A stretch of 64,000 nucleotides of DNA from Chryseobacterium luteum (GTDB lineage Bacteria; Bacteroidota; Bacteroidia; Flavobacteriales; Weeksellaceae): assembly GCF_000737785.1 (NCBI RefSeq), contig NZ_JPRO01000004.1, positions 248,001 to 312,000 of the forward strand, written 5' to 3'. Shown piece by piece: positions 23,409 to 31,763 of the stretch; position 1 is the first letter of the stretch, and each line of letters opens with the position of its first letter. The notes below the pieces were generated by a model. The model was not told the origin of the DNA. It saw nothing but the letters and a program-made list of their open reading frames with translations, and did no database searches. Both the position numbers and the translations under genes were made by a program.

Positions 23409-24359
23409 TTAATATCTATATCCTCTATGATTAATAAAGTTATCGAAATTATACCCTAAACTGATCATGAAGCTGTTTCCACCATACGTCTGGATATCAG
23501 ACATTCCGATGTTGTAAGTTGCTCCGATCATTAATTTATTAACTCTTACTTTAACAACCGGTGCTACCTGTAACTGCTGGCTGTCAAATCTGTTCTGTAC
23601 CGTTCTGTAGCTTACCCCGGCAGAGAATGAGTTGATGTCATTAAAGAATGTAGCCATTAGGTTGTAGTCGATCATTCTTGTTGAATTGGTATTCAGGTTG
23701 ATCAACGCTGATGGCGTTACGAAGATATTGTCGGCAAAATGCCAGTCATATCCTAAGTTTAAGAAGAATTTAATTGGTGAAGGCTCAATTCCGTTTACGA
23801 TAGCCTTGTCATTGCTTAGTGCAATATCATTTACAGATACCCCTGCAAAAATGTTTCTGTAGGTAGCCGCTGCACCAAAGTTGGCGTAAGCCATAAAAAT
23901 ATTCCCTTCTTTTCCGATCAACAATGGATCGTAACCATCTTCAACATTCACTGAAGTATAGTCGAAGTTCATATTATAAAATGAAACACTGGTACCGAAA
24001 GAGAACTGGTCTTTTCTGTCTCCCTCACTACTTAGTGGAATAAAGTATGAAGCTCCCGCTGTAATACCGCCTGCAGAAATAGGTCCATTGCTGTCTCTGA
24101 AAATAGAGAGTCCTGCTCCTACTCTGTCGAAAATGTTCCCGTTGATTCCTATAGACTGCGTATTTGGAGAATCGCTGAACTTGTCAAATTGTTTGTGGTA
24201 ATTAGCATTAAGCTGCACGTAATCGGTCTTTCCGTACTGGGCCGGGTTGAACAGGAATTCACCATCCAAAAGATATTGCTGATAGTATGGTAGTGATTCT
24301 TGTGCTTTGTATGCATTTGACAAAAGAGCTAAACATACGATAGCATATAGTTTTCTCAT
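23409..24359 (-). CDS. PorP/SprF family T9SS membrane protein
   Basis: A 316-residue outer-membrane protein with a signal peptide (MRKLYAIVCLALLSNAYKAQ). The mature start, PYYQQYLLDGEFLFNPAQYG, is the PorP/SprF signature. The rest is alternating beta strands of a barrel. PorP/SprF proteins attach adhesins secreted by the type IX system. No large adhesin gene is next to it, so its partner is elsewhere or it is an orphan copy. A start six codons upstream (24377) is possible but adds MKSRFV before a normal signal peptide. Confidence 0.88.
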   Translation of the reverse strand: MRKLYAIVCLALLSNAYKAQESLPYYQQYLLDGEFLFNPAQYGKTDYVQLNANYHKQFDKFSDSPNTQSIGINGNIFDRVGAGLSIFRDSNGPISAGGITAGASYFIPLSSEGDRKDQFSFGTSVSFYNMNFDYTSVNVEDGYDPLLIGKEGNIFMAYANFGAAATYRNIFAGVSVNDIALSNDKAIVNGIEPSPIKFFLNLGYDWHFADNIFVTPSALINLNTNSTRMIDYNLMATFFNDINSFSAGVSYRTVQNRFDSQQLQVAPVVKVRVNKLMIGATYNIGMSDIQTYGGNSFMISLGYNFDNFINHRGYRY

Positions 24360-24410
24360 AACAAATCTTGATTTCAATTCAACAAATATAAAAAAATTCT
24401 CAATATATTT

Positions 24411-25484
24411 TTAGTTTTCTAAATAATTTCTCCATTTTTTTACAGCATCCGCCATATCTTTCGGCATTGGGCTCTCAAAATATAATTCCTTTTTAGTGGT
24501 TGGATGTATAAACCCTAAAGTATGGGCATGAAGGGCATGTCTCGGGAGAATTTCAAAAACATTTTTTATAAACTGCTTATACTTAGGTAGATTGACTCCT
24601 CTGAGAGGCGTATGACCTTCATATCTTTCATCATTAAACAAAGTATGGCCGATATGTTTGAAATGGGCCCGGATCTGGTGTGTTCTTCCCGTTTCAAGTT
24701 TACATTCCACCCACGTCATATACCGGAAACGTTCCAATACCTTGTAATGCGTTACCGCATGCTTTCCGTGGCTTCCGTCCTCATAAACCGACATCTGCAT
24801 CCTGTTTTTAGGATGCCTCCCTATATGGCCGCTTATGGTGCCTTCGTCTTCCTGAGGATTTCCCCAGACAAAAGCCCAGTATAATCTTTTCGTAGTTCTG
24901 TTGAAAAACTGTTTCGCTAAAAAGCTCAGAGCGTATTCATTTTTGGCGATCACCAGAAGCCCGGACGTATCTTTATCGATCCTGTGGACAAGTCCTACCC
25001 TGTCCAGATCAGATTTCTCACCGCTTTTTTCAAAATGGAAGGCCAATGCATTCACCAATGTTTTGTCCCAGTTTCCATGACCGGGATGTACTACCATTCC
25101 CGGTTCCTTATCTACTACGACCAAATCATCGTCTTCGTAAATGATATTAACAGGAATATCCTGAGGAATAATCACATTTTCCCTTGGCGGATGGGTCAGA
25201 AGCACCGAGATCTGGTCACCCGGCTTCACCCGGTAGTTCTGCTTGACCGGAATTCCATTTACAATAACGTTTCCTGCCCGGCAGGTCTGCGAAATTTTAT
25301 TCCGGGAAGAGTTTTGCCTGTATGTCAATAGGAATTTGTCGATCCTTAATGGCTCCTGCTTTTTATCAACCTTGATATTAACATGCTCATATAATCCTTT
25401 ATTTTCCTCATCAATATCAATATTCTCCAAACTGTCGGAATCTAATAATTCTTCATCCAAAAAATCTTCGTTATCTTCTGCCAT
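24411..25484 (-). CDS. rluD: RluA/RluD family 23S rRNA pseudouridine synthase
   Basis: Isomerises uridines to pseudouridine in rRNA, for RluD at 1911, 1915 and 1917 of 23S. The 357-residue protein has an acidic N-terminal extension (about 1-35), an S4 RNA-binding domain at about 45-100, and the catalytic LVHRIDKDTSGLLV motif with Asp170. ETGRTHQIRAHF closes the core. The S4 domain and length suit RluD better than RluA, but the exact target is inferred. It is the middle of a minus-strand run with the PASTA gene upstream. Confidence 0.9.
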   Translation of the reverse strand: MAEDNEDFLDEELLDSDSLENIDIDEENKGLYEHVNIKVDKKQEPLRIDKFLLTYRQNSSRNKISQTCRAGNVIVNGIPVKQNYRVKPGDQISVLLTHPPRENVIIPQDIPVNIIYEDDDLVVVDKEPGMVVHPGHGNWDKTLVNALAFHFEKSGEKSDLDRVGLVHRIDKDTSGLLVIAKNEYALSFLAKQFFNRTTKRLYWAFVWGNPQEDEGTISGHIGRHPKNRMQMSVYEDGSHGKHAVTHYKVLERFRYMTWVECKLETGRTHQIRAHFKHIGHTLFNDERYEGHTPLRGVNLPKYKQFIKNVFEILPRHALHAHTLGFIHPTTKKELYFESPMPKDMADAVKKWRNYLEN

Positions 25485-25556
25485 TATTTTATTTTTTTAC
25501 GCAAAAGGCCCCAACATTTTGCAGTTGAAGCCTATATTTTATATAATAAAGCGTGA

Positions 25557-26654
25557 TTATTCCACCACTACTTTTTTAGCCTTTGGTTTTTGGGCCGGCT
25601 GCTGTGTCGTATTTCCATTCGTTGCCGGTTTATTTCCTGAACCTTGGCTGCCTGATGCAGTGGATTTAGGCTTTTCCGTTACTGTTACTGATGGCTTGGC
25701 TCCGGCAGCTGTACTTGTTTTGGCAGGCTCTGTCTTTACCGGTTCAGGTTTAGGAGTTTCTTTTTTGGGTACAGGTGGTGCTGCAGGTGGATCATAACTT
25801 GGTTCCTGATAGTTGGGAACTTCATCGTAATGTACCGGAGGCAGTGAAGTATCTACCTTCATCCGGTAGATAGAATTCAATTGTTCTACTTTAGCCCTAA
25901 GCTCGGCAGGTGTTCTCTTACTTGCCCAAAGGTCGATCTGCATTCCCTGGTCTCTTACATCTCCGGAAGCCGGATCCTGATAGTAGATGATATCAGATTC
26001 ATCCTTACTTCCATCTTCATGCTCTACAAGGCCTATTTCAAACAAGCTTTTTGCGATAACCGCTCTGGCTTCTTTCACCGAAAGTCCTACCACACTAGGA
26101 ATTGAAATATTTCTCATAGGTCCGGATCCTACTACCACATCAATCACAGAGAATCTCGGAAGACGCGATCCCGGATTGACGGCATTACCTTTATATAATA
26201 CTCTTAAAAGAGCATCTTTCTGAATACTCGGCTCATAGATGGTATCGCCGATCTTCAGCCCAACCTGATCCAGTCTCTGGAAAGCCAGCCCGGTATATTT
26301 ATTGATCACATCAGGAATTGTAATAGGAGCCCATGTTCTGGGATTCACCACAATTCTTACCAGCGATCCCGGTTTTACACGGGAACTGGATATAGGATGC
26401 ATCTTTAAAACCTGAAAAGGCTTATATTTAGGGTTGTACTCGGCACTGTCTACCTCATATTCCAGTCCGGTATCCTCTAATATTTTCACGGCATCGTAGA
26501 CCGATTTATTAATAACATTGGGTACAGGAATCTCCTGGCCGTGATTGGTATGATATTCCAGCCAGCGGAAAGTAAGCCACACCAACCCCACAAAAACACC
26601 GATGGCGACTACTAAATTCAGTAAAACTTTCCAATTGAAAAGTGATTTAAGCAT
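25557..26654 (-). CDS. PASTA domain membrane protein
   Basis: A 365-residue protein with one N-terminal membrane helix (about 8-32) and three PASTA domains at about 42-104, 111-176 and 183-246, each opening with a IPVPNVIN or ITIPDVIN or ISIPSVVG type strand. The last ~90 residues are Pro-, Lys- and Thr-rich and disordered. PASTA repeats bind muropeptides or stem peptides in Gram-positive kinases; here there is no kinase domain. It is likely a periplasm-facing cell-wall-binding protein. Its start is divergent from ddl, a peptidoglycan gene. Confidence 0.88.
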   Translation of the reverse strand: MLKSLFNWKVLLNLVVAIGVFVGLVWLTFRWLEYHTNHGQEIPVPNVINKSVYDAVKILEDTGLEYEVDSAEYNPKYKPFQVLKMHPISSSRVKPGSLVRIVVNPRTWAPITIPDVINKYTGLAFQRLDQVGLKIGDTIYEPSIQKDALLRVLYKGNAVNPGSRLPRFSVIDVVVGSGPMRNISIPSVVGLSVKEARAVIAKSLFEIGLVEHEDGSKDESDIIYYQDPASGDVRDQGMQIDLWASKRTPAELRAKVEQLNSIYRMKVDTSLPPVHYDEVPNYQEPSYDPPAAPPVPKKETPKPEPVKTEPAKTSTAAGAKPSVTVTEKPKSTASGSQGSGNKPATNGNTTQQPAQKPKAKKVVVE

Positions 26655-26778
26655 ACTTAAAAATCCTTTAATTATAACGGCAAATATAGCTAATAATTTT
26701 AAATGTGCTTTTATTTAACACAATTCATTTTCAATTTTAAAATTTCTGAATTTCCCTTATTGCATTACATAAAATGAT

Positions 26779-26786
26779 TAAATTTG
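26779..26786 (+). promoter_or_regulatory. -7 promoter box for ddl
   Basis: TAAATTTG followed by CC, 24 bases before the ATG at 26810. It lies downstream of the earliest in-frame ATG (26774), which argues against that longer start. Confidence 0.55.
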
Positions 26787-26809
26787 CCTTAATTGATACT
26801 ATAATGGTT

Positions 26810-27793
26810 ATGAGCAAAAAAAGTGTTGCCGTTGTCATGGGAGGCTATTCAGACGAATATGTGGTTTCCTTAAAAAGCGGTCAGTTGATCTATGATTCTC
26901 TGGACAGAAATCTATATGATGTATATAAAGTGGTTATCCTTAAAGATGAATGGTATTTTTTAGGAGAAAACGATGAAAAACATGAAATCAACCGCGGAGA
27001 TTTTTCAGTGACTTTAGATCATAATGAAAAACTGAAATTCGATGCCTGTTTCAACATTATCCACGGAACTCCGGGCGAAAACGGGATTCTTCAGGCTTAC
27101 TGGGACGCCATCGGACAGAAGTATACCGGCTGTGGTTTTTACCAAAGCGCTTTGACCTTCAATAAAAAAGACACATTGGCTGTCTTGTCGAAATACGGAA
27201 TACCTTCTGCTAAAAGCATATATTTAAGAAAAGGAGAAGAGATCAATACAGATAAAATCATTGAAAGTCTCGGTCTTCCGGTTTTCGTTAAGCCGAACCA
27301 GTCCGGATCTTCTCTGGGAATTTCCAAAGTAAAGGAGAAGTCAGAATTAATTGCTGCCACAGAAATTGCCTTTAAAGAAGATGATGAGATCCTGATCGAG
27401 AGCTTCCTGGACGGAATGGAGGTTTCCGTAGGCGTTATAGATTTCAAAGGGGAAACCATCGTTTTAGGAATCACTGAAATTGTACCTACCAATGAATTCT
27501 TCGATTATGAGGCTAAATATGAAGGCGCTTCAGAAGAAATTACCCCGGCGAGAATTGACGATGCAACCAGAATCAGAGTGGAGGAAATTTCAAAAAGAGC
27601 CTACAATTCCCTGGGCATGAGCGGTTTTTCAAGAAGTGAATTTATCCTTATGGACGGTATTCCTTATATGCTTGAAATGAATACCAATCCGGGATTCTCC
27701 CCTGCCAGCATTCTTCCGCAACAGGCAAAAATTTACGGAATATCCATCACAGATCTTTGCGGGAACGAAGTAGAAAAAGCACTGAATAAATAA
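26810..27793 (+). CDS. ddl: D-alanine--D-alanine ligase
   Basis: ATP-dependent ligase making D-Ala-D-Ala for peptidoglycan. The 327-residue protein shows VAVVMGGYSDEYVVSLKSG at the N-terminus, the HGTPGENG loop, KPNQSGSSLGISKV for ATP grasp, and MLEMNTNPGFS with the metal ligands. The serine after GGYS and the loop match the Ddl family rather than Van ligases. The start is MSKKSVAVV, supported by the promoter just upstream. It is divergent from the PASTA gene, which also concerns the cell wall. Confidence 0.96.
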   Translation: MSKKSVAVVMGGYSDEYVVSLKSGQLIYDSLDRNLYDVYKVVILKDEWYFLGENDEKHEINRGDFSVTLDHNEKLKFDACFNIIHGTPGENGILQAYWDAIGQKYTGCGFYQSALTFNKKDTLAVLSKYGIPSAKSIYLRKGEEINTDKIIESLGLPVFVKPNQSGSSLGISKVKEKSELIAATEIAFKEDDEILIESFLDGMEVSVGVIDFKGETIVLGITEIVPTNEFFDYEAKYEGASEEITPARIDDATRIRVEEISKRAYNSLGMSGFSRSEFILMDGIPYMLEMNTNPGFSPASILPQQAKIYGISITDLCGNEVEKALNK

Positions 27794-27911
27794 TAGAAGT
27801 TAGAAATTAGGGGTTAAAAGTTAGACGATGGGAGGAAAGCAATACCAATAGAACCAAGCTCACCATTCAACTCAGAACTCGCAACACGTAACTCATCATA
27901 ACACGTAAAAC

Positions 27912-28373
27912 ATGAAAATTGCTGTTTTCCCCGGATCTTTTGATCCTATTACCCTGGGACATTATGATATTATTGAAAGAGCGGCTCCGCTTTTTGACAA
28001 ACTGATTATTGCGATCGGACAGAATTCCCAAAAAAAATATATGTTTCCGCTGGAAAAAAGAATGGAATTCATTCAAAATTCCGTATCCGAATTTCCTAAT
28101 GTGGAAGTGGATTTTTTTGAAGGATTAACGGTAGATTACTGCTTTGAAAAGGATGCACAATACATTCTCAGAGGCTTAAGAAACCCTGCCGATTTTGAAT
28201 TTGAGAAAGCAATAGCTCATACCAACAGAACTTTGGCTCATAAAAAACTGGAAACCGTATTCCTGTTAACCTCGTCCGGAAAATCTTTCATCAGCAGCAG
28301 CATCGTAAGAGAGATCATCAACCACGACGGAGAGTATGAATTGCTGGTTCCGGACTCTGTTAGGGTAAAATGA
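27912..28373 (+). CDS. coaD: Phosphopantetheine adenylyltransferase
   Basis: Transfers AMP from ATP to 4'-phosphopantetheine in coenzyme A synthesis. The 153-residue protein has the nucleotidyl-transferase motif FPGSFDPITLGH (with the T/HxGH pair) and TSSGKSFISSSIVREI at the C-terminal side, standard for CoaD. It follows ddl on the same strand after a 118-base spacer rich in TTAGAA words. A repeat-flanked four-helix-bundle gene follows. Confidence 0.96.
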   Translation: MKIAVFPGSFDPITLGHYDIIERAAPLFDKLIIAIGQNSQKKYMFPLEKRMEFIQNSVSEFPNVEVDFFEGLTVDYCFEKDAQYILRGLRNPADFEFEKAIAHTNRTLAHKKLETVFLLTSSGKSFISSSIVREIINHDGEYELLVPDSVRVK

Positions 28374-28812
28374 TAAGTAATGAGTAATAGGTAATGAATA
28401 ATTCCGGAGATATGGATTATAATCAAATGTTTCGAGAGAGAACTAAAAATTTCTCCATTCTTGTGATTAAATCTCTTTCATCATTACCTTATTCGGATGA
28501 TGTTTCGGTCATAAGAAAACAAATTATAAGATCTTCTACTTCAGTGACAGCAAATTACAGAACTGTCTCACGGACAAGATCTGAAAAAGAAAGATTTGCT
28601 AAACTCTGCATTGTTGTAGAAGAAATTGATGAAACCCAACTTTGGCTTGAAATTATTGAAGAACTCAAATATCTAAGTTCTGACACAATGATCCTTTTAA
28701 AATCGGAATGTGAAGAGCTTGTAAAGGTTATGACTAGATATAAGTTTAAATTGTCCCAACCTTAAATGGCACAATTTTTATTACTCATTGCCCATTACTC
28801 ATTACTCATAAA
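28374..28812. repeat. Inverted repeats flanking the four-helix-bundle gene
   Basis: AAGTAATGAGTAATAGGTAATGAATAAT around 28376-28403 is the imperfect reverse complement (about 24 of 28 bases) of the sequence at about 28775-28805 containing CCCATTACTCATTACTCAT. The two arms enclose one gene, from just after the coaD stop to just before the TRIC gene. Confidence 0.7.
28412..28765 (+). CDS. Four-helix-bundle protein, S23/IVP family
   Basis: A 117-residue helical protein: MDYNQMFRERTKNFSILVI, then SVIRKQIIRSSTSVTANYR, then KERFAKLCIVVEEIDETQLW and a final helix. This is the 23S rRNA intervening-sequence (S23) four-helix-bundle family, related to the Avd accessory proteins of diversity-generating retroelements. 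The biochemical role is not known; nucleic-acid binding is suspected. I start at the second ATG because the family begins near MDY or MRE, and the first ATG (28394) lies in the inverted repeat. No 23S rRNA, retroelement or reverse transcriptase is nearby. Confidence 0.85.
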   Translation: MDYNQMFRERTKNFSILVIKSLSSLPYSDDVSVIRKQIIRSSTSVTANYRTVSRTRSEKERFAKLCIVVEEIDETQLWLEIIEELKYLSSDTMILLKSECEELVKVMTRYKFKLSQP

Positions 28813-28814
28813 TT

Positions 28815-29450
28815 ATGCATGAACAGTTCAATTTTGCCATAGAGGTGCTCGGAACCATTTCCTTTGCGATGTCGGGGAGTTTTGCAGCGATGCAGAAACG
28901 TCTTGATCCGTTCGGGGTACTTATTATTGCATTCGTCACCTCTGTAGGCGGAGGAACTGTAAGGGATCTTTTACTGGATATTCCTGTTTTCTGGATGCAC
29001 GACCTTTTAACATGCGCACTGATTTTGGGAACAAGCATTTTTGCCATGATCTTCAAGTCTATTGAAAAAAACTTCAAGGTAACCCTGTTTATTTTTGACA
29101 GTTTCGGGCTGGGATTATTTACCATTATCGGGGTTCAGAAAGGATTGAATGCCAATATACATCCTCTGATATGTATTGCGCTGGGAACCATTACGGGCTG
29201 TTTCGGAGGGATCATACGGGATATTCTCCTGAACCGAATTCCGCTGATCTTCAGGAAAGAGATTTATGCTACGGCATGCATCGTCGGAGGATCTGCATTT
29301 CTTCTGATGACGAAGCTGATCCCGCTTTCTTATACATTCATACAGATCTTCACCATTTTACTGATCGTTGCTATCAGAACTCTTGCCGTAAAATACCAAT
29401 GGCAGATACCTAAATTTTATGGGTATGATCATCAGAACTCGGAAATGTAA
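28815..29450 (+). CDS. Trimeric intracellular cation channel-like protein (UPF0126)
   Basis: A 211-residue integral membrane protein with about seven helices and two copies of the TRIC/UPF0126 signature: GGGTVRDLLLDIPVFWM in the first half and GCFGGIIRDILLNRIPLIF in the second. Prokaryotic TRIC homologues are K+-permeable trimeric channels in the inner membrane. The physiological role here is open. It begins right after the right arm of the inverted repeat and ends at a strong terminator. Confidence 0.88.
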   Translation: MHEQFNFAIEVLGTISFAMSGSFAAMQKRLDPFGVLIIAFVTSVGGGTVRDLLLDIPVFWMHDLLTCALILGTSIFAMIFKSIEKNFKVTLFIFDSFGLGLFTIIGVQKGLNANIHPLICIALGTITGCFGGIIRDILLNRIPLIFRKEIYATACIVGGSAFLLMTKLIPLSYTFIQIFTILLIVAIRTLAVKYQWQIPKFYGYDHQNSEM

Positions 29451-29468
29451 CACTTATCAGATTAAACT

Positions 29469-29497
29469 AAAAAAGCACCTGAATCAGGTGCTTTTTT
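29469..29497. terminator. Bidirectional terminator
   Basis: AAAAAAGCACCTG pairs perfectly with CAGGTGCTTTTTT around AAT. It separates the TRIC gene from the convergent TPR-like gene. Confidence 0.9.
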
Positions 29498-29514
29498 AGT
29501 TTCGTATATTTTTC

Positions 29515-30084
29515 TTAGGAGAATTTTCCTCTCTGTCTCATATTAGGATTGTGCATGTGTTTCTGCATAGAAGGCATCTTCAGCTGATCTTTCATCATTT
29601 TGATCTGATCCGTCATCATTCCTGCCGTGTCTAATCTTTTAGCTTCATCCAGAAGTTTCTGTCCTTCCTGCTTTCTTCCCTTAGAAATGGCTGCTGCTGC
29701 AAGGTTCAATGTTGCCATTGCTCTGTCGTGCTTCATATTCAGACCGTATTCCAAAGCTTTTTTCATTAAAGGTTCCACCTTTGTGGGATGTTCCTGAGCC
29801 TGTGTAAGTCCTAATAGGTAATGGAAATATCCGTACTGGGATTTATGAAGCTGTGCCTGGTAATTTGTAATGCCATTTAACCAATGTGCCGCTTTTTCCA
29901 TATTCTGTTTTCTCAGTTGCCAGAAAGCAAGGAGAATATATTCATTTTTGATGAAAAGTAAAATAGGCAGTGCTGCCAGAAGGAAAACCACGATCCCCCA
30001 GCCCAGATTTCTTGTGAAAATCATCATATAGAGTCCTAAAAGGATAAGAACTGCTGCAATTACAATTTTTATGTACTTATTCAT
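29515..30084 (-). CDS. Two-TM membrane protein with TPR-like region
   Basis: A 189-residue protein. Two membrane helices lie at about 6-24 and 27-46. Residues about 50-160 look like TPR helices (AAHWLNGITNYQAQLHKSQYG, EPLMKKALEYGLNMKHDRAMATLNLAAAAI). The C-terminal tail is Met/His/Asn-rich (MPSMQKHMHNPNMRQRG). It should be an inner-membrane protein with a cytoplasmic TPR domain, possibly for protein-protein contacts. I cannot assign it to a named pathway. Confidence 0.75.
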   Translation of the reverse strand: MNKYIKIVIAAVLILLGLYMMIFTRNLGWGIVVFLLAALPILLFIKNEYILLAFWQLRKQNMEKAAHWLNGITNYQAQLHKSQYGYFHYLLGLTQAQEHPTKVEPLMKKALEYGLNMKHDRAMATLNLAAAAISKGRKQEGQKLLDEAKRLDTAGMMTDQIKMMKDQLKMPSMQKHMHNPNMRQRGKFS

Positions 30085-30161
30085 TATTCAGTTTTAAGAA
30101 GTGCAAAGATAGAAAATTTACAGGTTAGAAGCTAGAGGTTGGAAGTTAGAATTTTTCACAA

Positions 30162-30656
30162 CTATTCGCTCTTGATTCTTTCAAATGTCTGAAAACAAAA
30201 ATCGTATTGATTCTTTTCATCTTTTTCATGACATACCTCTCCGGTCTTTTTCCAGATTTCCGGATTGATCTTTGGAAAGAACGTATCGGCCTCAAGATCG
30301 GCTTTCACCAGGGTAACTTCCAGTTTATCAACATTTTCTATAGTCTGTTCATAGATATTCCCGCCGCCGATAATAAACACATTTTCATCGATCTTTTTGG
30401 CGAATTTTACCGCTTCTTTGATGCTTCCTACGATCAGGATCCCTTCTTCAAACCAGTTTTTCTTTCTGGAAATAACAATATTGGTACGGTTTGGCAACGG
30501 TTTTCCAATGCTTTCATAGGTCTTTCTCCCCATAATTACAGGATGTCCGGAAGTCATATCTTTAAAGTGTTTCAGGTCTTTAGGAAGATGCCACAGCAGT
30601 TTGTTTTCAAAACCGATCCCGTTCTTCTCTCCCATGGCCACCACTATTGTTGTCAT
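30162..30656 (-). CDS. folA: Dihydrofolate reductase
   Basis: Reduces dihydrofolate to tetrahydrofolate with NADPH. The 164-residue protein has TIVVAMGEKNGIGFENKLLW with the M20-loop tryptophan, the catalytic acidic residue in HLPKDLKHFKDMT, and the NADPH-binding VIMGRKTYESIGKPLPNRTN and IIGGGNIY. It is the chromosomal type, not the trimethoprim-resistant plasmid type. The upstream region holds the LemA operon promoter on the other strand. Confidence 0.96.
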   Translation of the reverse strand: MTTIVVAMGEKNGIGFENKLLWHLPKDLKHFKDMTSGHPVIMGRKTYESIGKPLPNRTNIVISRKKNWFEEGILIVGSIKEAVKFAKKIDENVFIIGGGNIYEQTIENVDKLEVTLVKADLEADTFFPKINPEIWKKTGEVCHEKDEKNQYDFCFQTFERIKSE

Positions 30657-30691
30657 TCTAATAATTTTTTACAAAATTAGCACATAATTTG

Positions 30692-30699
30692 TATATTTG
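30692..30699 (+). promoter_or_regulatory. -7 promoter box for the LemA-TPM operon
   Basis: TATATTTG, matching TAnnTTTG, 31 bases before the lemA ATG, with a T-rich stretch (TTTTTTAC) upstream. Confidence 0.5.
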
Positions 30700-30729
30700 A
30701 TCAGCACAAAAAATTAAAAAAAATAAACT

Positions 30730-31335
30730 ATGAAAAATAAAGGCTGCCTGAGTGCAGGAACTATTGGTATTGCGCTGCTTATCATTGTAGGTGTGATATT
30801 CTTCTGGGGGAAAAACGGGTATAATAATTTTGTTTCGAAAGAACAGAATGTGAACTCGAAGTGGTCTAATATAGAAACTGTATATCAGAAAAGGGCCAAC
30901 CTTATTCCCAATCTGGAAAGAACCGTTAAATCGTACTCAAAATTCGAGCAGGAAACATTGACAAAAGTTGTTGAAGCCCGTTCCAAAGCAACTTCCATCA
31001 ACATAGACCCTACGAATATGACGGAAGCTGATATGGCGAAATTCCAGGCTGCACAGGGAGAACTGTCCGGAGCATTAAGCAGATTAATGGCGGTAGTGGA
31101 ATCTTATCCGAATTTAAAAGCGGACCAGCAGTACATCAATTTCCAGAGAGAATTTACGGCGATAGAAAACAGCATCAGAACCGAAACGGTTTATTATAAC
31201 GATGCTGCCAAAGATTACAATACAACGATCAAAACGTTCCCGAATAATATTCTGGCGAATTTTACCAACTTTAAAGAAAAACCTTTCTTCAAAGCTGAAG
31301 CCGGGGCAGAAAAAGCACCAGAAGTATTTAAATAA
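30730..31335 (+). CDS. LemA family protein
   Basis: A 201-residue protein with an N-terminal membrane helix (about 9-27) and a long helical domain carrying EQNVNSKWSNIETVYQKRANLIPNL and NIDPTNMTEADMAKFQAAQGEL, the LemA signature. LemA proteins sit in the membrane with the helical part outside the cytoplasm; the role is not settled. It is first of three coupled genes (stop overlapping the next ATG as TAATG) with two TPM domain proteins, a common Bacteroidota arrangement. Confidence 0.92.
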   Translation: MKNKGCLSAGTIGIALLIIVGVIFFWGKNGYNNFVSKEQNVNSKWSNIETVYQKRANLIPNLERTVKSYSKFEQETLTKVVEARSKATSINIDPTNMTEADMAKFQAAQGELSGALSRLMAVVESYPNLKADQQYINFQREFTAIENSIRTETVYYNDAAKDYNTTIKTFPNNILANFTNFKEKPFFKAEAGAEKAPEVFK

Positions 31336-31763
31336 TGAGCCGTTTTCTGACAAATCAGCAGATCAATTCCCTTGTGGAAGCGATACAGTCGGCGGAAGAA
31401 CATTCTACAGGCGAGATCAGGGTCCATATTGACTCAAATACGGAAACAGAGAATGCACAAACTGCATTTGGAGTTTTCAAAGAACTTTGTATGAATACAA
31501 CCACCGACAGGAATGCTGTGCTTTTTCACGTCAATTTCGAACGGAAATATCTGACCATTATTGGGGATATCGGAATTCATGAAAAAGTACACCAGTCGTA
31601 TTGGGATCACCTGCACGATTACATCACTGCTGAATTTGCCAAAGGAAATTATTATAAAGCTCTGAAAAGCGGTATCCTGGAAACCGGTCTTGAATTAAAA
31701 AAACATTTTCCTGTTGAAGGAAAAAATCCCAATCAGCTGTCTAATGAAATTACGTTCTCTTAA
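31335..31763 (+). CDS. TPM domain protein, cytoplasmic form
   Basis: A 142-residue protein without a signal peptide. The TPM domain is seen as SLVEAIQSAEEHSTGEIRVHI and NAVLFHVNFERKYLTIIGDIG. In other organisms TPM domains have acid phosphatase or photosystem-repair roles. Here it lies between lemA (TAATG overlap) and a second, larger TPM protein, whose start is inside this gene's end (20-base overlap). Confidence 0.88.
   Translation: MSRFLTNQQINSLVEAIQSAEEHSTGEIRVHIDSNTETENAQTAFGVFKELCMNTTTDRNAVLFHVNFERKYLTIIGDIGIHEKVHQSYWDHLHDYITAEFAKGNYYKALKSGILETGLELKKHFPVEGKNPNQLSNEITFS

Noticed and set aside
28412..28765. Diversity-generating retroelement accessory (Avd) gene
   Set aside because: No reverse transcriptase, template repeat or variable repeat is in the window; only the fold family is shared.
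30162..30656. Acquired trimethoprim-resistance dfr gene
   Set aside because: Motifs and context are those of a chromosomal folA; no integron or mobile element is adjacent.
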